Part shown: positions 6,987 through 15,431 of the stretch, in pieces | Position numbering within the stretch: position 1 is the stretch's first letter | Layout: every line of letters starts with the position of its first letter | Origin: Elusimicrobiota bacterium | Lineage (GTDB): Bacteria > Elusimicrobiota > Elusimicrobia > JACQJP01 | Length of the DNA: 52,816 nt | Assembly (NCBI GenBank): GCA_016204975.1 | Contig: JACQJP010000020.1 | Location: forward strand, 1-52,816 | Direction of reading: 5' to 3' | Translations under genes and position numbers: made by a program | Notes under the pieces: generated by a model | Database searches by the model: none | What the model was told of the DNA's origin: nothing | Seen by the model: the letters and a program-made list of their open reading frames with translations, nothing else

Positions 6987-8495
6987 ATGTTGAAAGAGCA
7001 GCCCCGGATCTTGGTCATTCGTCTTTCTTCCCTGGGGGACATCGCCCTGACACTGCCGGTCTATGCCCGTTTAAAGGCCCGCTGGCCGCAGGGCAAGATC
7101 TCGGTGTTGGTAAAACCTGTTTTTGTGGAGCTTTTGCGCGGGCAACCCGGTGTGGATGAGGTCTTGGCATGGGAGGGGTGGCGGCGCACGGTTTCCGAGA
7201 TTCGCCGAAGACGCTTCGAGCTCCTCGTGGACCTGCATGGAAGCCTCAGGTCTCGGATGCTCAGCCTGTGGTCCCGGGCCGGCCGACGCGTGCGGTATCC
7301 GAAGTCCATCCTTTCCAGAAGGGGCTGGGTGTGGTTTGGGAAAAGAGGCGGGGATCGGCGGCATACCCTGGAACGCTACCTGGCGGTCCTGCCCCGCCTG
7401 GGGGTCTTCGATCCCCAGACCCCTTACCGATTCCTGGTGGTGCAGACGGCCTTCTTGGGAGATGCCGCCTTGACCCTGCCGCTGTTGAAGGCCCTCCGGG
7501 AGGGGTTTCCACGCTCTCAAATCACAGTGCTCTCGGCGTCCGAGACGGCCGGCGTCTTTCAAAACTCCCGCACAGCGGATCAGGTCTGGAGCATCCGCAA
7601 GCGCCGGAACAGGCTCTATTGGCTGGCCCTGCCCATTTGGATTTGGAGAATTCGCCGACAGAAGTTCTCGGCAGCTTTGCTGCCGCACCGCTCACATTTC
7701 ACGGCTCTGTTGGCCTACGGAGGAGGGGTTCCCTACCGGGTGGGGTTTGCCTCGAGCGCCTGGCCGCGCCTTCTGTCCGAGGCGGTGTCATTCGATTGGA
7801 AGACGCATGACAGCGAAAGAAACCTCTCCTTGCTCTATCCCTTGCTTCCCAAGGCCTCCAGGGAGGTTTCTTGGCGTTGGCACAGCGATCCCGAGCGTCT
7901 TCGCCGATGGTCCGAGAACCTCCGGAAAGTCCCTGGAAATCCTTCCGGCCCGCGCGTGGCCATCGCCCCAGGATCTGCCTGGAGGACCAAGAGATGGTTT
8001 CCCGGGCGCTTTGCGGAGCTGGCCCGGAGACTGCAACAGGAACAGGGAGTTCAAATTCTTTGGATTGGATCTATACGGGATGTGCCCATCGTCCGTGAAA
8101 TTGTAGCTGCAATGGATGACTCCACCTCCCATCGGGAGCCATGGAACATGCTGTCTGTGGCGGGAAAGACGGAGAACCTGCAGGACTTGGTGGCGCTGCT
8201 TTCCCTGTGCCAGCTTCTCATCACCAATGATTCCGGTCCCATGCACATTGCGGCGGGGGTGGGAACTCCGGTGCTGGCTCTTTTTGGGCCGACCACTCGG
8301 GAGTTGGGTTTCTTCCCGCAGGGTCCTCGCAGCCGCGTTCTGGAGGCCACCCTGGCCTGTCGCCCCTGCAGCCTCCATGGAGGCCGCCGCTGCCCGGAAG
8401 GGCACTTTTTATGCATGCGCTTAATCACTGTGGACGAGGTCTCGCGTGCGGCAGGAGAATTGCTACGCCATGAAAGTCTTGTTGCTCTTGGATGA
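6987..8495 (+). CDS. GT9-family heptosyltransferase with a duplicated N-terminal domain
   Basis: GT9 enzymes transfer L-glycero-D-manno-heptose from ADP-heptose onto the LPS inner core at the cytosolic face of the inner membrane. A normal member is ~340-360 residues; this is 502. Residues about 6-140 form one GT9 N-terminal Rossmann domain (RILVIRLSSLGDIALTLPV with the conserved GD). At about 148 a second, complete GT9 protein begins (FLVVQTAFLGDAALTLPLLKAL). Its C-domain has NDSGPMHIAAGVGTPVLALFGPT and ACRPCSLHGGRRCPEGHFLCM. Two heptosyltransferases may have fused with loss of the first C-domain, or one N-domain was duplicated. Its ORF overlaps the following GT4 gene by 26 nt. Choosing between WaaC and WaaF roles is not possible. 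Confidence 0.85.
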   Translation: MLKEQPRILVIRLSSLGDIALTLPVYARLKARWPQGKISVLVKPVFVELLRGQPGVDEVLAWEGWRRTVSEIRRRRFELLVDLHGSLRSRMLSLWSRAGRRVRYPKSILSRRGWVWFGKRGGDRRHTLERYLAVLPRLGVFDPQTPYRFLVVQTAFLGDAALTLPLLKALREGFPRSQITVLSASETAGVFQNSRTADQVWSIRKRRNRLYWLALPIWIWRIRRQKFSAALLPHRSHFTALLAYGGGVPYRVGFASSAWPRLLSEAVSFDWKTHDSERNLSLLYPLLPKASREVSWRWHSDPERLRRWSENLRKVPGNPSGPRVAIAPGSAWRTKRWFPGRFAELARRLQQEQGVQILWIGSIRDVPIVREIVAAMDDSTSHREPWNMLSVAGKTENLQDLVALLSLCQLLITNDSGPMHIAAGVGTPVLALFGPTTRELGFFPQGPRSRVLEATLACRPCSLHGGRRCPEGHFLCMRLITVDEVSRAAGELLRHESLVALG

Positions 8496-9525
8496 GCGGT
8501 GGGACAGCGGCATCACCCAGTCGGCCTTGGATCTGGCAGAGGAGCTCCGGGATCGCGGGCATCTCGCAACGCTCCTTCTGCGCGCCCGAAAAAAACCGGA
8601 AGCCCTGAGTCAAGGGCGCGGTCTTCCCGTCCTCGCTTTCTCTCACCCGTGGTGGGAGGCCAACCGCTTGGCGCGGTGGATGCGGGAGCAGAAAATAGAG
8701 CTCCTCCATGCCTTCAACGGCACAACCCATGCCTTGGGGGTTTGGTTGAAGACCCGCGGGCTCCTTTCCCGGCAGGTTCCCATCGTGCGCAGCCGCCTCG
8801 ACGCTCGACCCTTTCGCCTTCGATGGGGGGGCAGGTGGCTCTATCGCCATACCGATTTCGTGTTGTTCGCCCAGGAGGCCCTCCGTCAGGATTTTCTGGC
8901 CGGCTTCCCTTACCCTATCGCTCTCACCCAGACGGTCTACCCGGGGATTGAGGCCCCCGCGCCCCCGCCTTGGCCCTCCGAAAAACCCTTCCGGGTGGGA
9001 CTTTTGGCCAGGCTGGATCCTGTGAAGGGTCACCGGCACTTTTTGCAGGCGGCCTCTCTCGTTGCGGGAAGGCTTCCCCTCCAGTTCCGGCTGGCGGGAC
9101 CGGAGGCCAACCTGAGATGGGCGGACATTAAACGGCAGGCTCGGAAACTTCGGTTGGATTCTCAGGTGAAGTTCGATGGCTACGTCTCCCAGCCTTTTTC
9201 CTGGATGCGGGGCTGCCACCTGGGAGTCATCGCCTCGGTGGGTTCCGAGGCGGTCTCGCGGGTGGCGGTGGAGTGGATGGCTTCCTCCAGACCCCTGCTG
9301 GCTACCCGGGTCGGATGCCTGCCGGAACTGGTCCGCCCCCGCCAGACGGGTTTTCTCATTGCGCCGGGCTCCTGCGAACAAATGGCCTTTCATATTCTGG
9401 ATGCCTTCGCCCGCCCCCAGGATTTAAAGGAGATGGGGGGCCGGGCCTACCGGTTCTATCGCGAGAGACTGAGTCGCCGACATTACGGAGATCAAGTGGA
9501 GCAGGTCTACCGCCATGTCCTATAG
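8470..9525 (+). CDS. GT4-family glycosyltransferase, LPS core/glycan assembly
   Basis: A GT-B retaining glycosyltransferase of about 351 residues. The start ATG 8470 (MKVLLLLDE) lies inside the end of the GT9 gene and begins directly with the first beta strand. The C-domain shows FRVGLLARLDPVKGHRHFLQAA, then VKFDGYVSQPFSWM, a Glu-containing segment (SVGSEAVSRVAVEWMASSRPLLATRVGCLPELV) and the usual GFLIAPGS. In the position of the canonical E-x7-E motif the residues are E-AVSRVAV-E, so both acids are kept. Donor and acceptor sugars are unknown; neighbours point to LPS core or a cell-surface glycan. Confidence 0.86.
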   Translation: MKVLLLLDERWDSGITQSALDLAEELRDRGHLATLLLRARKKPEALSQGRGLPVLAFSHPWWEANRLARWMREQKIELLHAFNGTTHALGVWLKTRGLLSRQVPIVRSRLDARPFRLRWGGRWLYRHTDFVLFAQEALRQDFLAGFPYPIALTQTVYPGIEAPAPPPWPSEKPFRVGLLARLDPVKGHRHFLQAASLVAGRLPLQFRLAGPEANLRWADIKRQARKLRLDSQVKFDGYVSQPFSWMRGCHLGVIASVGSEAVSRVAVEWMASSRPLLATRVGCLPELVRPRQTGFLIAPGSCEQMAFHILDAFARPQDLKEMGGRAYRFYRERLSRRHYGDQVEQVYRHVL

Positions 9526-10609
9526 CATTTGGCACCTGGACACGGAAAGGACCTGGAGGGGAGGCCAGCAACAGCTTCTCTATCTGGCGACTCACCTAAA
9601 GGCCCAGGGTCATCGCAATACCATCCTCTGCCCGCCCCAGGCGCCCTTGGCGACGGAAGCCGCCGGACGCGGCCTGGAGATCTTTCCCCTTTCCTGCCGC
9701 GGGGAGTGGGATTTGTGGAGCCTCTGGAAGTTGCGCAGGTGGGTGCGCGACTTGAGACCTCAGGTGCTTCACGCACACAGCGGCCACGCCGTCACCTATG
9801 CGCTCTTTGCGGCGTGCGGCAATCCCCATCTTCGCTGCGTGGCCCACCGCCGGGTGGATTTCCCTCTGTCCTCACCCCTCAGCCGAATCAAGTACTCTCG
9901 AATGGATCGCATTCTCTCCATCTCCCAGGCGGTCCGGCGGGTGCTTGAGGGCGAGGGTTTGCCTCAGAGAAAAATCCGCGTAGTGCACTCCGCTGTGGAC
10001 CTGAAAGCATTGCGGGAGAGGGCCGCGCAAGACTCCGCCTCCCTGCGGCAAAAGCTGGGGGTGGAGGCCTCTGTGCCCATCGTGGGTCAGGTGGGAGCTT
10101 TGGTGGAGCACAAGGATCCTTTGAATCTATTGCGGGCCATCCTTCGGGTGCGGGTGACTCTTGCCTCGGTGCACCTGGTCTATCTGGGAGAGGGTCCCTT
10201 GAGAGGCGCGCTGGAGAAAGAGATCCTTCGGTGTGGACTACAGCGCTGCGTGCACCTGATGGGCTTTAGTCCGCGTCCCTTTTCCTGGATGCGGGAGATG
10301 AACGTTGCGGTGCTCTCCTCCCGGATGGAGGGACTCGGCACCAGTCTTTTGGAGGCCATGGGGCTGGGGGTGCCGGTGGTAGCCACCGAGGCCGGGGGGA
10401 TTCCGGAGATGCTGGTCGGCGGCCGGGATGGGCTGCTGGTGCCTCCCAAGGATCCGGAGCGTCTTGGGGAGGCGATTCTGAAGCTGCTCCAAAATCCAGA
10501 CCAGGCCCGCCTCTACTCCCAGAGGGCTGCGGCCAGGGCAGAGGAGTTCTCCGTGGAAAAGATGGGGCGGGCCGTGGAGTCCATCTATGAGGAGATTCTC
10601 TCCCCATGA
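9515..10609 (+). CDS. GT4-family glycosyltransferase
   Basis: 364 residues, GT-B fold. The N-domain has the glycine-rich entry (WRGGQQQLLYLATHL) and LHAHSGH; the C-domain has PIVGQVGALVEHKDPLNLLRA, LMGFSPRPFSWM, and EGLGTSLLEAMGLGVPVVATEAGGIPEML with the E-x7-E pair. The start ATG overlaps the previous gene by 11 nt and the stop overlaps the GT2 gene by 4 nt, so translation is coupled. It closely resembles the N-terminal half of the GT4-GT9 fusion at 13278 (both have an HRRVDFPLSS/TRRVSFPIAA-type segment), suggesting duplication within the cluster. Sugar specificity cannot be read. Confidence 0.88.
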   Translation: MSYSIWHLDTERTWRGGQQQLLYLATHLKAQGHRNTILCPPQAPLATEAAGRGLEIFPLSCRGEWDLWSLWKLRRWVRDLRPQVLHAHSGHAVTYALFAACGNPHLRCVAHRRVDFPLSSPLSRIKYSRMDRILSISQAVRRVLEGEGLPQRKIRVVHSAVDLKALRERAAQDSASLRQKLGVEASVPIVGQVGALVEHKDPLNLLRAILRVRVTLASVHLVYLGEGPLRGALEKEILRCGLQRCVHLMGFSPRPFSWMREMNVAVLSSRMEGLGTSLLEAMGLGVPVVATEAGGIPEMLVGGRDGLLVPPKDPERLGEAILKLLQNPDQARLYSQRAAARAEEFSVEKMGRAVESIYEEILSP

Positions 10610-11373
10610 CCGTTCCCCGTCTGACCCTGCTGGTCATTGCAAAAAATGAGGAAAAGGATCTGCCCCGGTGCCTGGACAGCGTCCGCGGCCTCGCGGATGA
10701 AATCGTCCTCGTGGATGACTCCTCCGCGGACGGCACTCGGGAGGCGGCCCGGTCGCACGGCGCAAGGATTTTTCAAAACCCTTTCCAAGGTTTTACCGCC
10801 CAGAAGCAGTTCGGCCTCCAACAGGCTCGCGGCGAGTGGGTGCTCAACCTGGATGCCGATGAGAGCCTTTCCCCGGGCCTGCGCCAGGAGATGGAAAAAG
10901 TGCTGCGGGACTCTTCCCCTCCCTACCGGGGATACTCCATCCCTTTTCATGTCCATTTTATGGGGCGGCGCTTGCGCTTTGGAGGGGTGGGCAACGAAAG
11001 GCACCTGCGCCTTTTTCTTAGGGCCGGATCCTCCTATGGGAGAAGCTGTGTCCACGAGGGGATCGCAGTTTCGGGGCCCGTGGGCTCTCTAAACTTTCCC
11101 ATTCGGCATACGCCCTACCGCAACTTTGAAGAGTACCTGGGGAAGATGAATCGCTATACGACCTACGCCGCCCAGGACCGTCTTCGCATGGGGCGGCGGT
11201 TTAGGCTCTGGCACCATGGGACTTTGCCCCTGCAGTTTCTCAAGCGGTACCTTTTTCAATTGGGATTTTTGGATGGCCCGGCGGGGTGGAGCTGGGCCGC
11301 GCTGGCAGCCTATTACCACTGGATGAAGTATCTAAAACTCCGGGACCTTCAAGAGACAGGGCCTCACAGATGA
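10606..11373 (+). CDS. GT2-family glycosyltransferase (WaaE/KdtX-like)
   Basis: A 255-residue inverting GT-A enzyme. It has TLLVIAKNEEKDLPRCLDSV, IVLVDDSSADGTREAA, and the DxD-type LNLDADESLSP motif that binds the nucleotide sugar through a metal. The C-terminal half (FGGVGNERHLRLFLR, HEGIAV, then a YHWMKYLKL end) follows the WaaE branch, which adds glucose to inner-core heptose in some LPS types. WaaE function is only a family-level guess. The 4-nt overlaps on both sides place it firmly in the operon. Confidence 0.85.
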   Translation: MTVPRLTLLVIAKNEEKDLPRCLDSVRGLADEIVLVDDSSADGTREAARSHGARIFQNPFQGFTAQKQFGLQQARGEWVLNLDADESLSPGLRQEMEKVLRDSSPPYRGYSIPFHVHFMGRRLRFGGVGNERHLRLFLRAGSSYGRSCVHEGIAVSGPVGSLNFPIRHTPYRNFEEYLGKMNRYTTYAAQDRLRMGRRFRLWHHGTLPLQFLKRYLFQLGFLDGPAGWSWAALAAYYHWMKYLKLRDLQETGPHR

Positions 11374-12176
11374 GTTGGCTGATCGGGGCGGGGTTGGTGG
11401 CCGGGGCGGTTTTCTCCGTTCGATGGAACTGGTGGCGGCGGACAAGACGCGGCCTGCCGATTCTGATGTACCATAAGATCGGCCATCCTCCTCGGGGCTC
11501 GCGCCTGCGCTCCCTGTGGGTGGCTCCGGAGATTTTCGCCCGGCAGCTCGAGACTCTGCGCAGGTGGGGGTATGAGCCCATCGGTTTTCAGGACTTGAAG
11601 GACTTTCGGGAAGGTTCCAAACCCTTGCCGGAAAAGCCGGTGCTGCTCACTTTCGATGACGGATACCGCAACATCTATACCCAAGCCTTCCCGATTCTCA
11701 AGCGGCTCAAGATGAAGGCGACTATTTTTCTGGTGGTCCGGGAGTTGGGAGGCGAAAACCTCTGGCATGATCCGGCGGCGGAATCCAGGATCGCCATGCT
11801 CAGCTGGCAGGAGGTCCGGGAGATGGCGGAGGCAGGCGTGGAATTCGGTTCCCATACCATGACCCATCCGAATCTGACCGGTCTGGATGGGGAGAAGCTG
11901 GATTGGGAGCTCAAGGCAAGCCGCCGCGCAATTGTGGAGAACACCGGAAAGGCGCCTCTGGCCTTTGCCTACCCCTACGGAGCGGGAGAGGATTCTCTTG
12001 AGCTTCGCCGGAAGGTTCAGGAGGCGGGGTATGAGTTTCAGTGCGGGATCCACTCGGGGATCGCTCCCACACTTCAGACCGCTCTGGGAGGGCCCCTGCC
12101 GCGCCTCTTTATCCGAGGAGGAGATACGCGGCTGGATTTTTACCTGAACCTGACCCGTGGAAGGGCTCGCCTCTGA
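11370..12176 (+). CDS. Polysaccharide deacetylase (NodB-domain, CE4), membrane anchored
   Basis: 268 residues. A short N-terminal hydrophobic stretch (LIGAGLVAGAVFSV) probably anchors the protein, with the catalytic domain outside. The CE4 metal-dependent motifs are complete: TFDDGY at 94-99 with the base and metal Asp, SHTMTH with His162 and His166, and a later AYPYG segment. ILMYHKI near residue 31 is the common start of this domain. It removes N-acetyl groups from a polysaccharide; the surrounding glycosyltransferases suggest a surface glycan or LPS sugar rather than peptidoglycan, but this is inferred. Start ATG overlaps the GT2 stop (ATGA). Confidence 0.88.
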   Translation: MSWLIGAGLVAGAVFSVRWNWWRRTRRGLPILMYHKIGHPPRGSRLRSLWVAPEIFARQLETLRRWGYEPIGFQDLKDFREGSKPLPEKPVLLTFDDGYRNIYTQAFPILKRLKMKATIFLVVRELGGENLWHDPAAESRIAMLSWQEVREMAEAGVEFGSHTMTHPNLTGLDGEKLDWELKASRRAIVENTGKAPLAFAYPYGAGEDSLELRRKVQEAGYEFQCGIHSGIAPTLQTALGGPLPRLFIRGGDTRLDFYLNLTRGRARL

Positions 12177-12195
12177 TGGGACCCTTCTCCTACGC

Positions 12196-13281
12196 ATGAA
12201 GATAGCCTACGCCCTGAGAAATTTCACCCTGCTTTCCGGGGCCAGCCGCACCGTGGCAGCGGTGGCGCAGCGCTTAAGCCGCTGGGGGCACGAGGTGAGC
12301 CTGTCGGCGCATCGTTTTCCACCTCTGGGGGTTTGGCAGCCGGGAGCCATCCGCCTGCATCGCATCCCCATGCTTTCTTTCTCCTCCTGGCTGCGGGCCG
12401 CGAGTTTTAACTATTTCGCCGGCCGCAGCCTTTGCCGCCTGCGGCCCGATATCCGCCATGGCCATGGGGACCTCCTCGGCCAAGATGTTTTGACCCTGCA
12501 CAACTGCGACGCCGCGCTTGCCTACCACACCAACGGCCTCCATAAAATCTCCGCCGGCACCCGCTACTTAAGGAAGAGACAACTTCACGGAAATTCCTTT
12601 AGGATCTTAACCGTTCCCTCCCAAAGGATGCGCAAGGACTTGGTGGAATTTGAGAGGATCGGGGAGGAGGGGATCCGCGTCATCTATCCCGGGGTGGACC
12701 TGGAACGTTTCCACCCCGACCTGCGCGCTGCGGGTCGTAAAAATCTGGCCCGGGAGCTGGGCATTGCCGAGGCAGGCGTATGGTTTTTGAGCGTCCTTTC
12801 CGGCGATCCTTTGAAGCGCAACCTCTCAGGGCTTCTGGAGGCCTTTCAGGCCCTTTCCGCATCCCGGCCGGCCTTGCTGTTTATTCTGGGGCCTAGAAAG
12901 CTACGCCCACGGTTCTCGCATCCCCGTATCCTGTGGCTGCCCCCCACGCCTGCTCCGGAGCAGGTCCTGGCCGCCTGCGACGCCTACCTCCTCTGCGCGC
13001 ATTACGAGGAGTTTGGCATGCCTGTCTTGGAGGCCATGGCCTGCGGGGTGCCGGCCGTCGTGAGCCGGAGCTCCGGCGCGGCGGAGCTTGTGGAGTCCGG
13101 GAAAAACGGCTGGATCCTGGAGAATCCCCGCTCACGGGAGGAACTGCTCCATCGGATGGAGGGGGTGATCCAACAAGACCTCTCCGAGCTGCGGCGAAAC
13201 GCCAGAAAAACGGCCGAAAACTTCTCCTGGGATCGGACCGCCCGACAGTTCCTCTCCCTCTATCAGGAGCTTTCCCCATGA
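12196..13281 (+). CDS. GT4-family glycosyltransferase
   Basis: 361 residues. ATG 12196 begins with MKIAYALRNFTLLSGASRTV, the usual opening with a flexible glycine loop. Further on come RILTVPSQRMRKDLVE, VIYPGVDLERFHPD, and in the C-domain EEFGMPVLEAMACGVPAVVSRSSGAAELVESGKNGW with the E-x7-E pair (E-FGMPVLE). This is the most typical GT4 of the group, close in layout to WaaG-type core glucosyltransferases, although specificity is unproven. It starts 19 nt after the deacetylase and overlaps the next gene by 4 nt. Confidence 0.88.
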   Translation: MKIAYALRNFTLLSGASRTVAAVAQRLSRWGHEVSLSAHRFPPLGVWQPGAIRLHRIPMLSFSSWLRAASFNYFAGRSLCRLRPDIRHGHGDLLGQDVLTLHNCDAALAYHTNGLHKISAGTRYLRKRQLHGNSFRILTVPSQRMRKDLVEFERIGEEGIRVIYPGVDLERFHPDLRAAGRKNLARELGIAEAGVWFLSVLSGDPLKRNLSGLLEAFQALSASRPALLFILGPRKLRPRFSHPRILWLPPTPAPEQVLAACDAYLLCAHYEEFGMPVLEAMACGVPAVVSRSSGAAELVESGKNGWILENPRSREELLHRMEGVIQQDLSELRRNARKTAENFSWDRTARQFLSLYQELSP

Positions 13282-15431
13282 GGGCGCGCATTCTCCATCT
13301 CACCCATAGCCGGGGATGGTCTGGAGGGGGAGCCCAGATGCTGCTTCTGGCCGACAGACTACGGGACACGGGGCACCAGGTATACCTGCTGTGCCCGGAG
13401 GATGGAGAAATCGCCCGGAAGGCCCGGCAGCAAGGGTGGAGGGTGCATCCCTTTCAGGCCAGAAATGACGGAGATCTTCTGGCCGCACTGGCCCTGGTGC
13501 GCTTTGTGCGACGACACCGCATTGACCTGGTACATGCCCACCATGCCAGGGCCCACGCCGTAGCCCTCTGGGCAAAATGGCTCTACCCTCATTTTCGACT
13601 GGTCATCACCCGTCGGGTTTCTTTTCCGATCGCCGCGCACCCCTTCAGCCGCCTGAAGTACGCCGCTGGGGCGTTGGATGCGGTCATCGCCGTTTCCGAA
13701 GCCATCCGCCAGGAACTTTTGCGGGCGGGAGTGGACCCGGAAAAACTCCACGTCGTTGCCAGCGGAGTGGATCCCGCGCGCTTTTTTCCCCGTTCCAAGG
13801 ACCCCGCTCTCCTAAGCCTTTGGGGATTGCCCGCCCAGGGGCCTTGGATCGGCAAGGTCGCCAACTACTCCGTCTGGAAGGGACAGCACATCTTCCTGCA
13901 GGCGGCGCGCTTGCTGCTGGAGAAAGGGATCTCGGTCCATTTTCTATTGGTGGGCAGGGACACCCAACATCCGGAGCTCCTGCGCCAAGTCCGGGAGCTG
14001 GGGCTGGAGTCTAGCGTCCACCTATTAGGTTTTCAGGAGGCGGTACCGGAGCTCCTATCGCTCTTGGATATCAGCGTCAACAGCGCGGTGGCTGGGGAGG
14101 GTCTCTCCGGAAGCTTGCGGGAATCTCTGTGCATGGAGATTCCGGTCATCGCCACGGACGTCGGGGGCAATCGGGAGTTGGTCTGTGACCGCCGCACGGG
14201 CCGGTTGGTGCCTCCCCAGGATCCTCAGGCCTTGGCGCAGGCGATGTGGGAACTCCTGCGTGATCCTGAGGGGGCTGCGGCCATGGGGCGGGCGGGCAGG
14301 AAGCTGGTTTTGGAACGCTACGAGATCGGAAAAACCACCGAGCAGATTCTCAGACTCTACCAGAGCCTGTGGACCCCCAGGAAGATACTCCTCTTGCAGC
14401 TGCGCCGGATCGGCGACGCGGTGCTGACCCTGCCGGCCCTGGCGCGCCTACAGGAAGAGTTCCCCAGGGCGCAGGTGGATTTGTTGTTGGAGTCTCCCGC
14501 TGCGACGTTGATGCCCCCTGCCGCCGCGGGATCTTCTCCCCGAATTCTACATTACCGCGCCTCTGAGGCCCTCCGGTGGATCCGGCGCATCCGCGAGGAG
14601 AAATATGACTGGGTCTTGGATTTTTTAAACACCCCCCGTACCGCCCTCTTGAGCGCGACGAGCGGAGCGCGGGTCCGGGCCGGCTCCGAAAAAAACCGCT
14701 ATAAATTTTTTTATGATCGGCTCTTCCCAAGGCTTTCCCAGCCGATCTACGGCGCCTATGAGAAGTTGCGGGGCCTGGAGGTGTTTGGAATTGCTTTCCA
14801 ACCCAGGCTTCCCGCTCTGTCGCTGAGCCCACAGGCCCAGGCCGGCGCGGATGTTTTTTTTCGCCTTCACCCAATGGTCGCCCGTTGGCTCGCCTTCCTT
14901 CCTCACTCCCGCCATCCCAGCCGCCGGTGGCCCCTGGAGCGCTACGCGGCGCTGGGACGCAGGCTCTTGGAAACCTCCGGTGCCGGTACGCTGGGCATCC
15001 TCATTCTGGGAAGCCTTGGGGAGAGGTGTCGCTCCGTGGAACTCGCCTCCGCCATCGGGGAGGGGGCCTGGGTAGCTCCCCGGACTCCCGCGTTGCAGGA
15101 CCTAGCCGCCCTGCTGGCGCGCTGCGCGCTGGCGGTGACCAACTGCAACGGTCCCAAACACATCGCAGCCGGGGTGGGGGTGCCCACCCTGACCCTCCAT
15201 GGCTCCTCCGACCCCAGAGCCTGGAACCCTCCGCACGCCTTCCCCCACCCGGTCCTTCTCGCGGAGGGCCTCTGGTGCCTCGGCTGCAAAAAGAATATCT
15301 GTCCCTATGACCTGGAGTGTATGGAGTGGCTCTCCTGCGATCTGGTTTTTGAAGAGGCTACCGAAATGCTAAACTCCTTGCGCCGCGCAGCTGGTGCGCT
15401 GCCTTCCGCTCAAAGTGCCACACTGGACTAA
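13278..15431 (+). CDS. Bifunctional GT4-GT9 fusion glycosyltransferase
   Basis: One uninterrupted 717-residue frame joins two glycosyltransferases. Residues 1 to about 365 are a GT4 enzyme: RGWSGGGAQMLLLADRL, DLVHAHHARAH, TRRVSFPIAA, IGKVANYSVWKGQ, EGLSGSLRESLCMEIPVIATDVGGNRELV. From about residue 370 a GT9 heptosyltransferase-like domain starts (KILLLQLRRIGDAVLTLPALARL), continuing to TNCNGPKHIAAGVGVPTLTLHG and a Cys-rich tail (WCLGCKKNICPYDLECME). In the GT9 part the common NDSGPMH is NCNGPKH, so a key Ser is Gly-shifted and activity is uncertain. ATG 13278 overlaps the gene before (ATGA). It presumably adds two sugars in a row to the core. Confidence 0.87.
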   Translation: MRARILHLTHSRGWSGGGAQMLLLADRLRDTGHQVYLLCPEDGEIARKARQQGWRVHPFQARNDGDLLAALALVRFVRRHRIDLVHAHHARAHAVALWAKWLYPHFRLVITRRVSFPIAAHPFSRLKYAAGALDAVIAVSEAIRQELLRAGVDPEKLHVVASGVDPARFFPRSKDPALLSLWGLPAQGPWIGKVANYSVWKGQHIFLQAARLLLEKGISVHFLLVGRDTQHPELLRQVRELGLESSVHLLGFQEAVPELLSLLDISVNSAVAGEGLSGSLRESLCMEIPVIATDVGGNRELVCDRRTGRLVPPQDPQALAQAMWELLRDPEGAAAMGRAGRKLVLERYEIGKTTEQILRLYQSLWTPRKILLLQLRRIGDAVLTLPALARLQEEFPRAQVDLLLESPAATLMPPAAAGSSPRILHYRASEALRWIRRIREEKYDWVLDFLNTPRTALLSATSGARVRAGSEKNRYKFFYDRLFPRLSQPIYGAYEKLRGLEVFGIAFQPRLPALSLSPQAQAGADVFFRLHPMVARWLAFLPHSRHPSRRWPLERYAALGRRLLETSGAGTLGILILGSLGERCRSVELASAIGEGAWVAPRTPALQDLAALLARCALAVTNCNGPKHIAAGVGVPTLTLHGSSDPRAWNPPHAFPHPVLLAEGLWCLGCKKNICPYDLECMEWLSCDLVFEEATEMLNSLRRAAGALPSAQSATLD

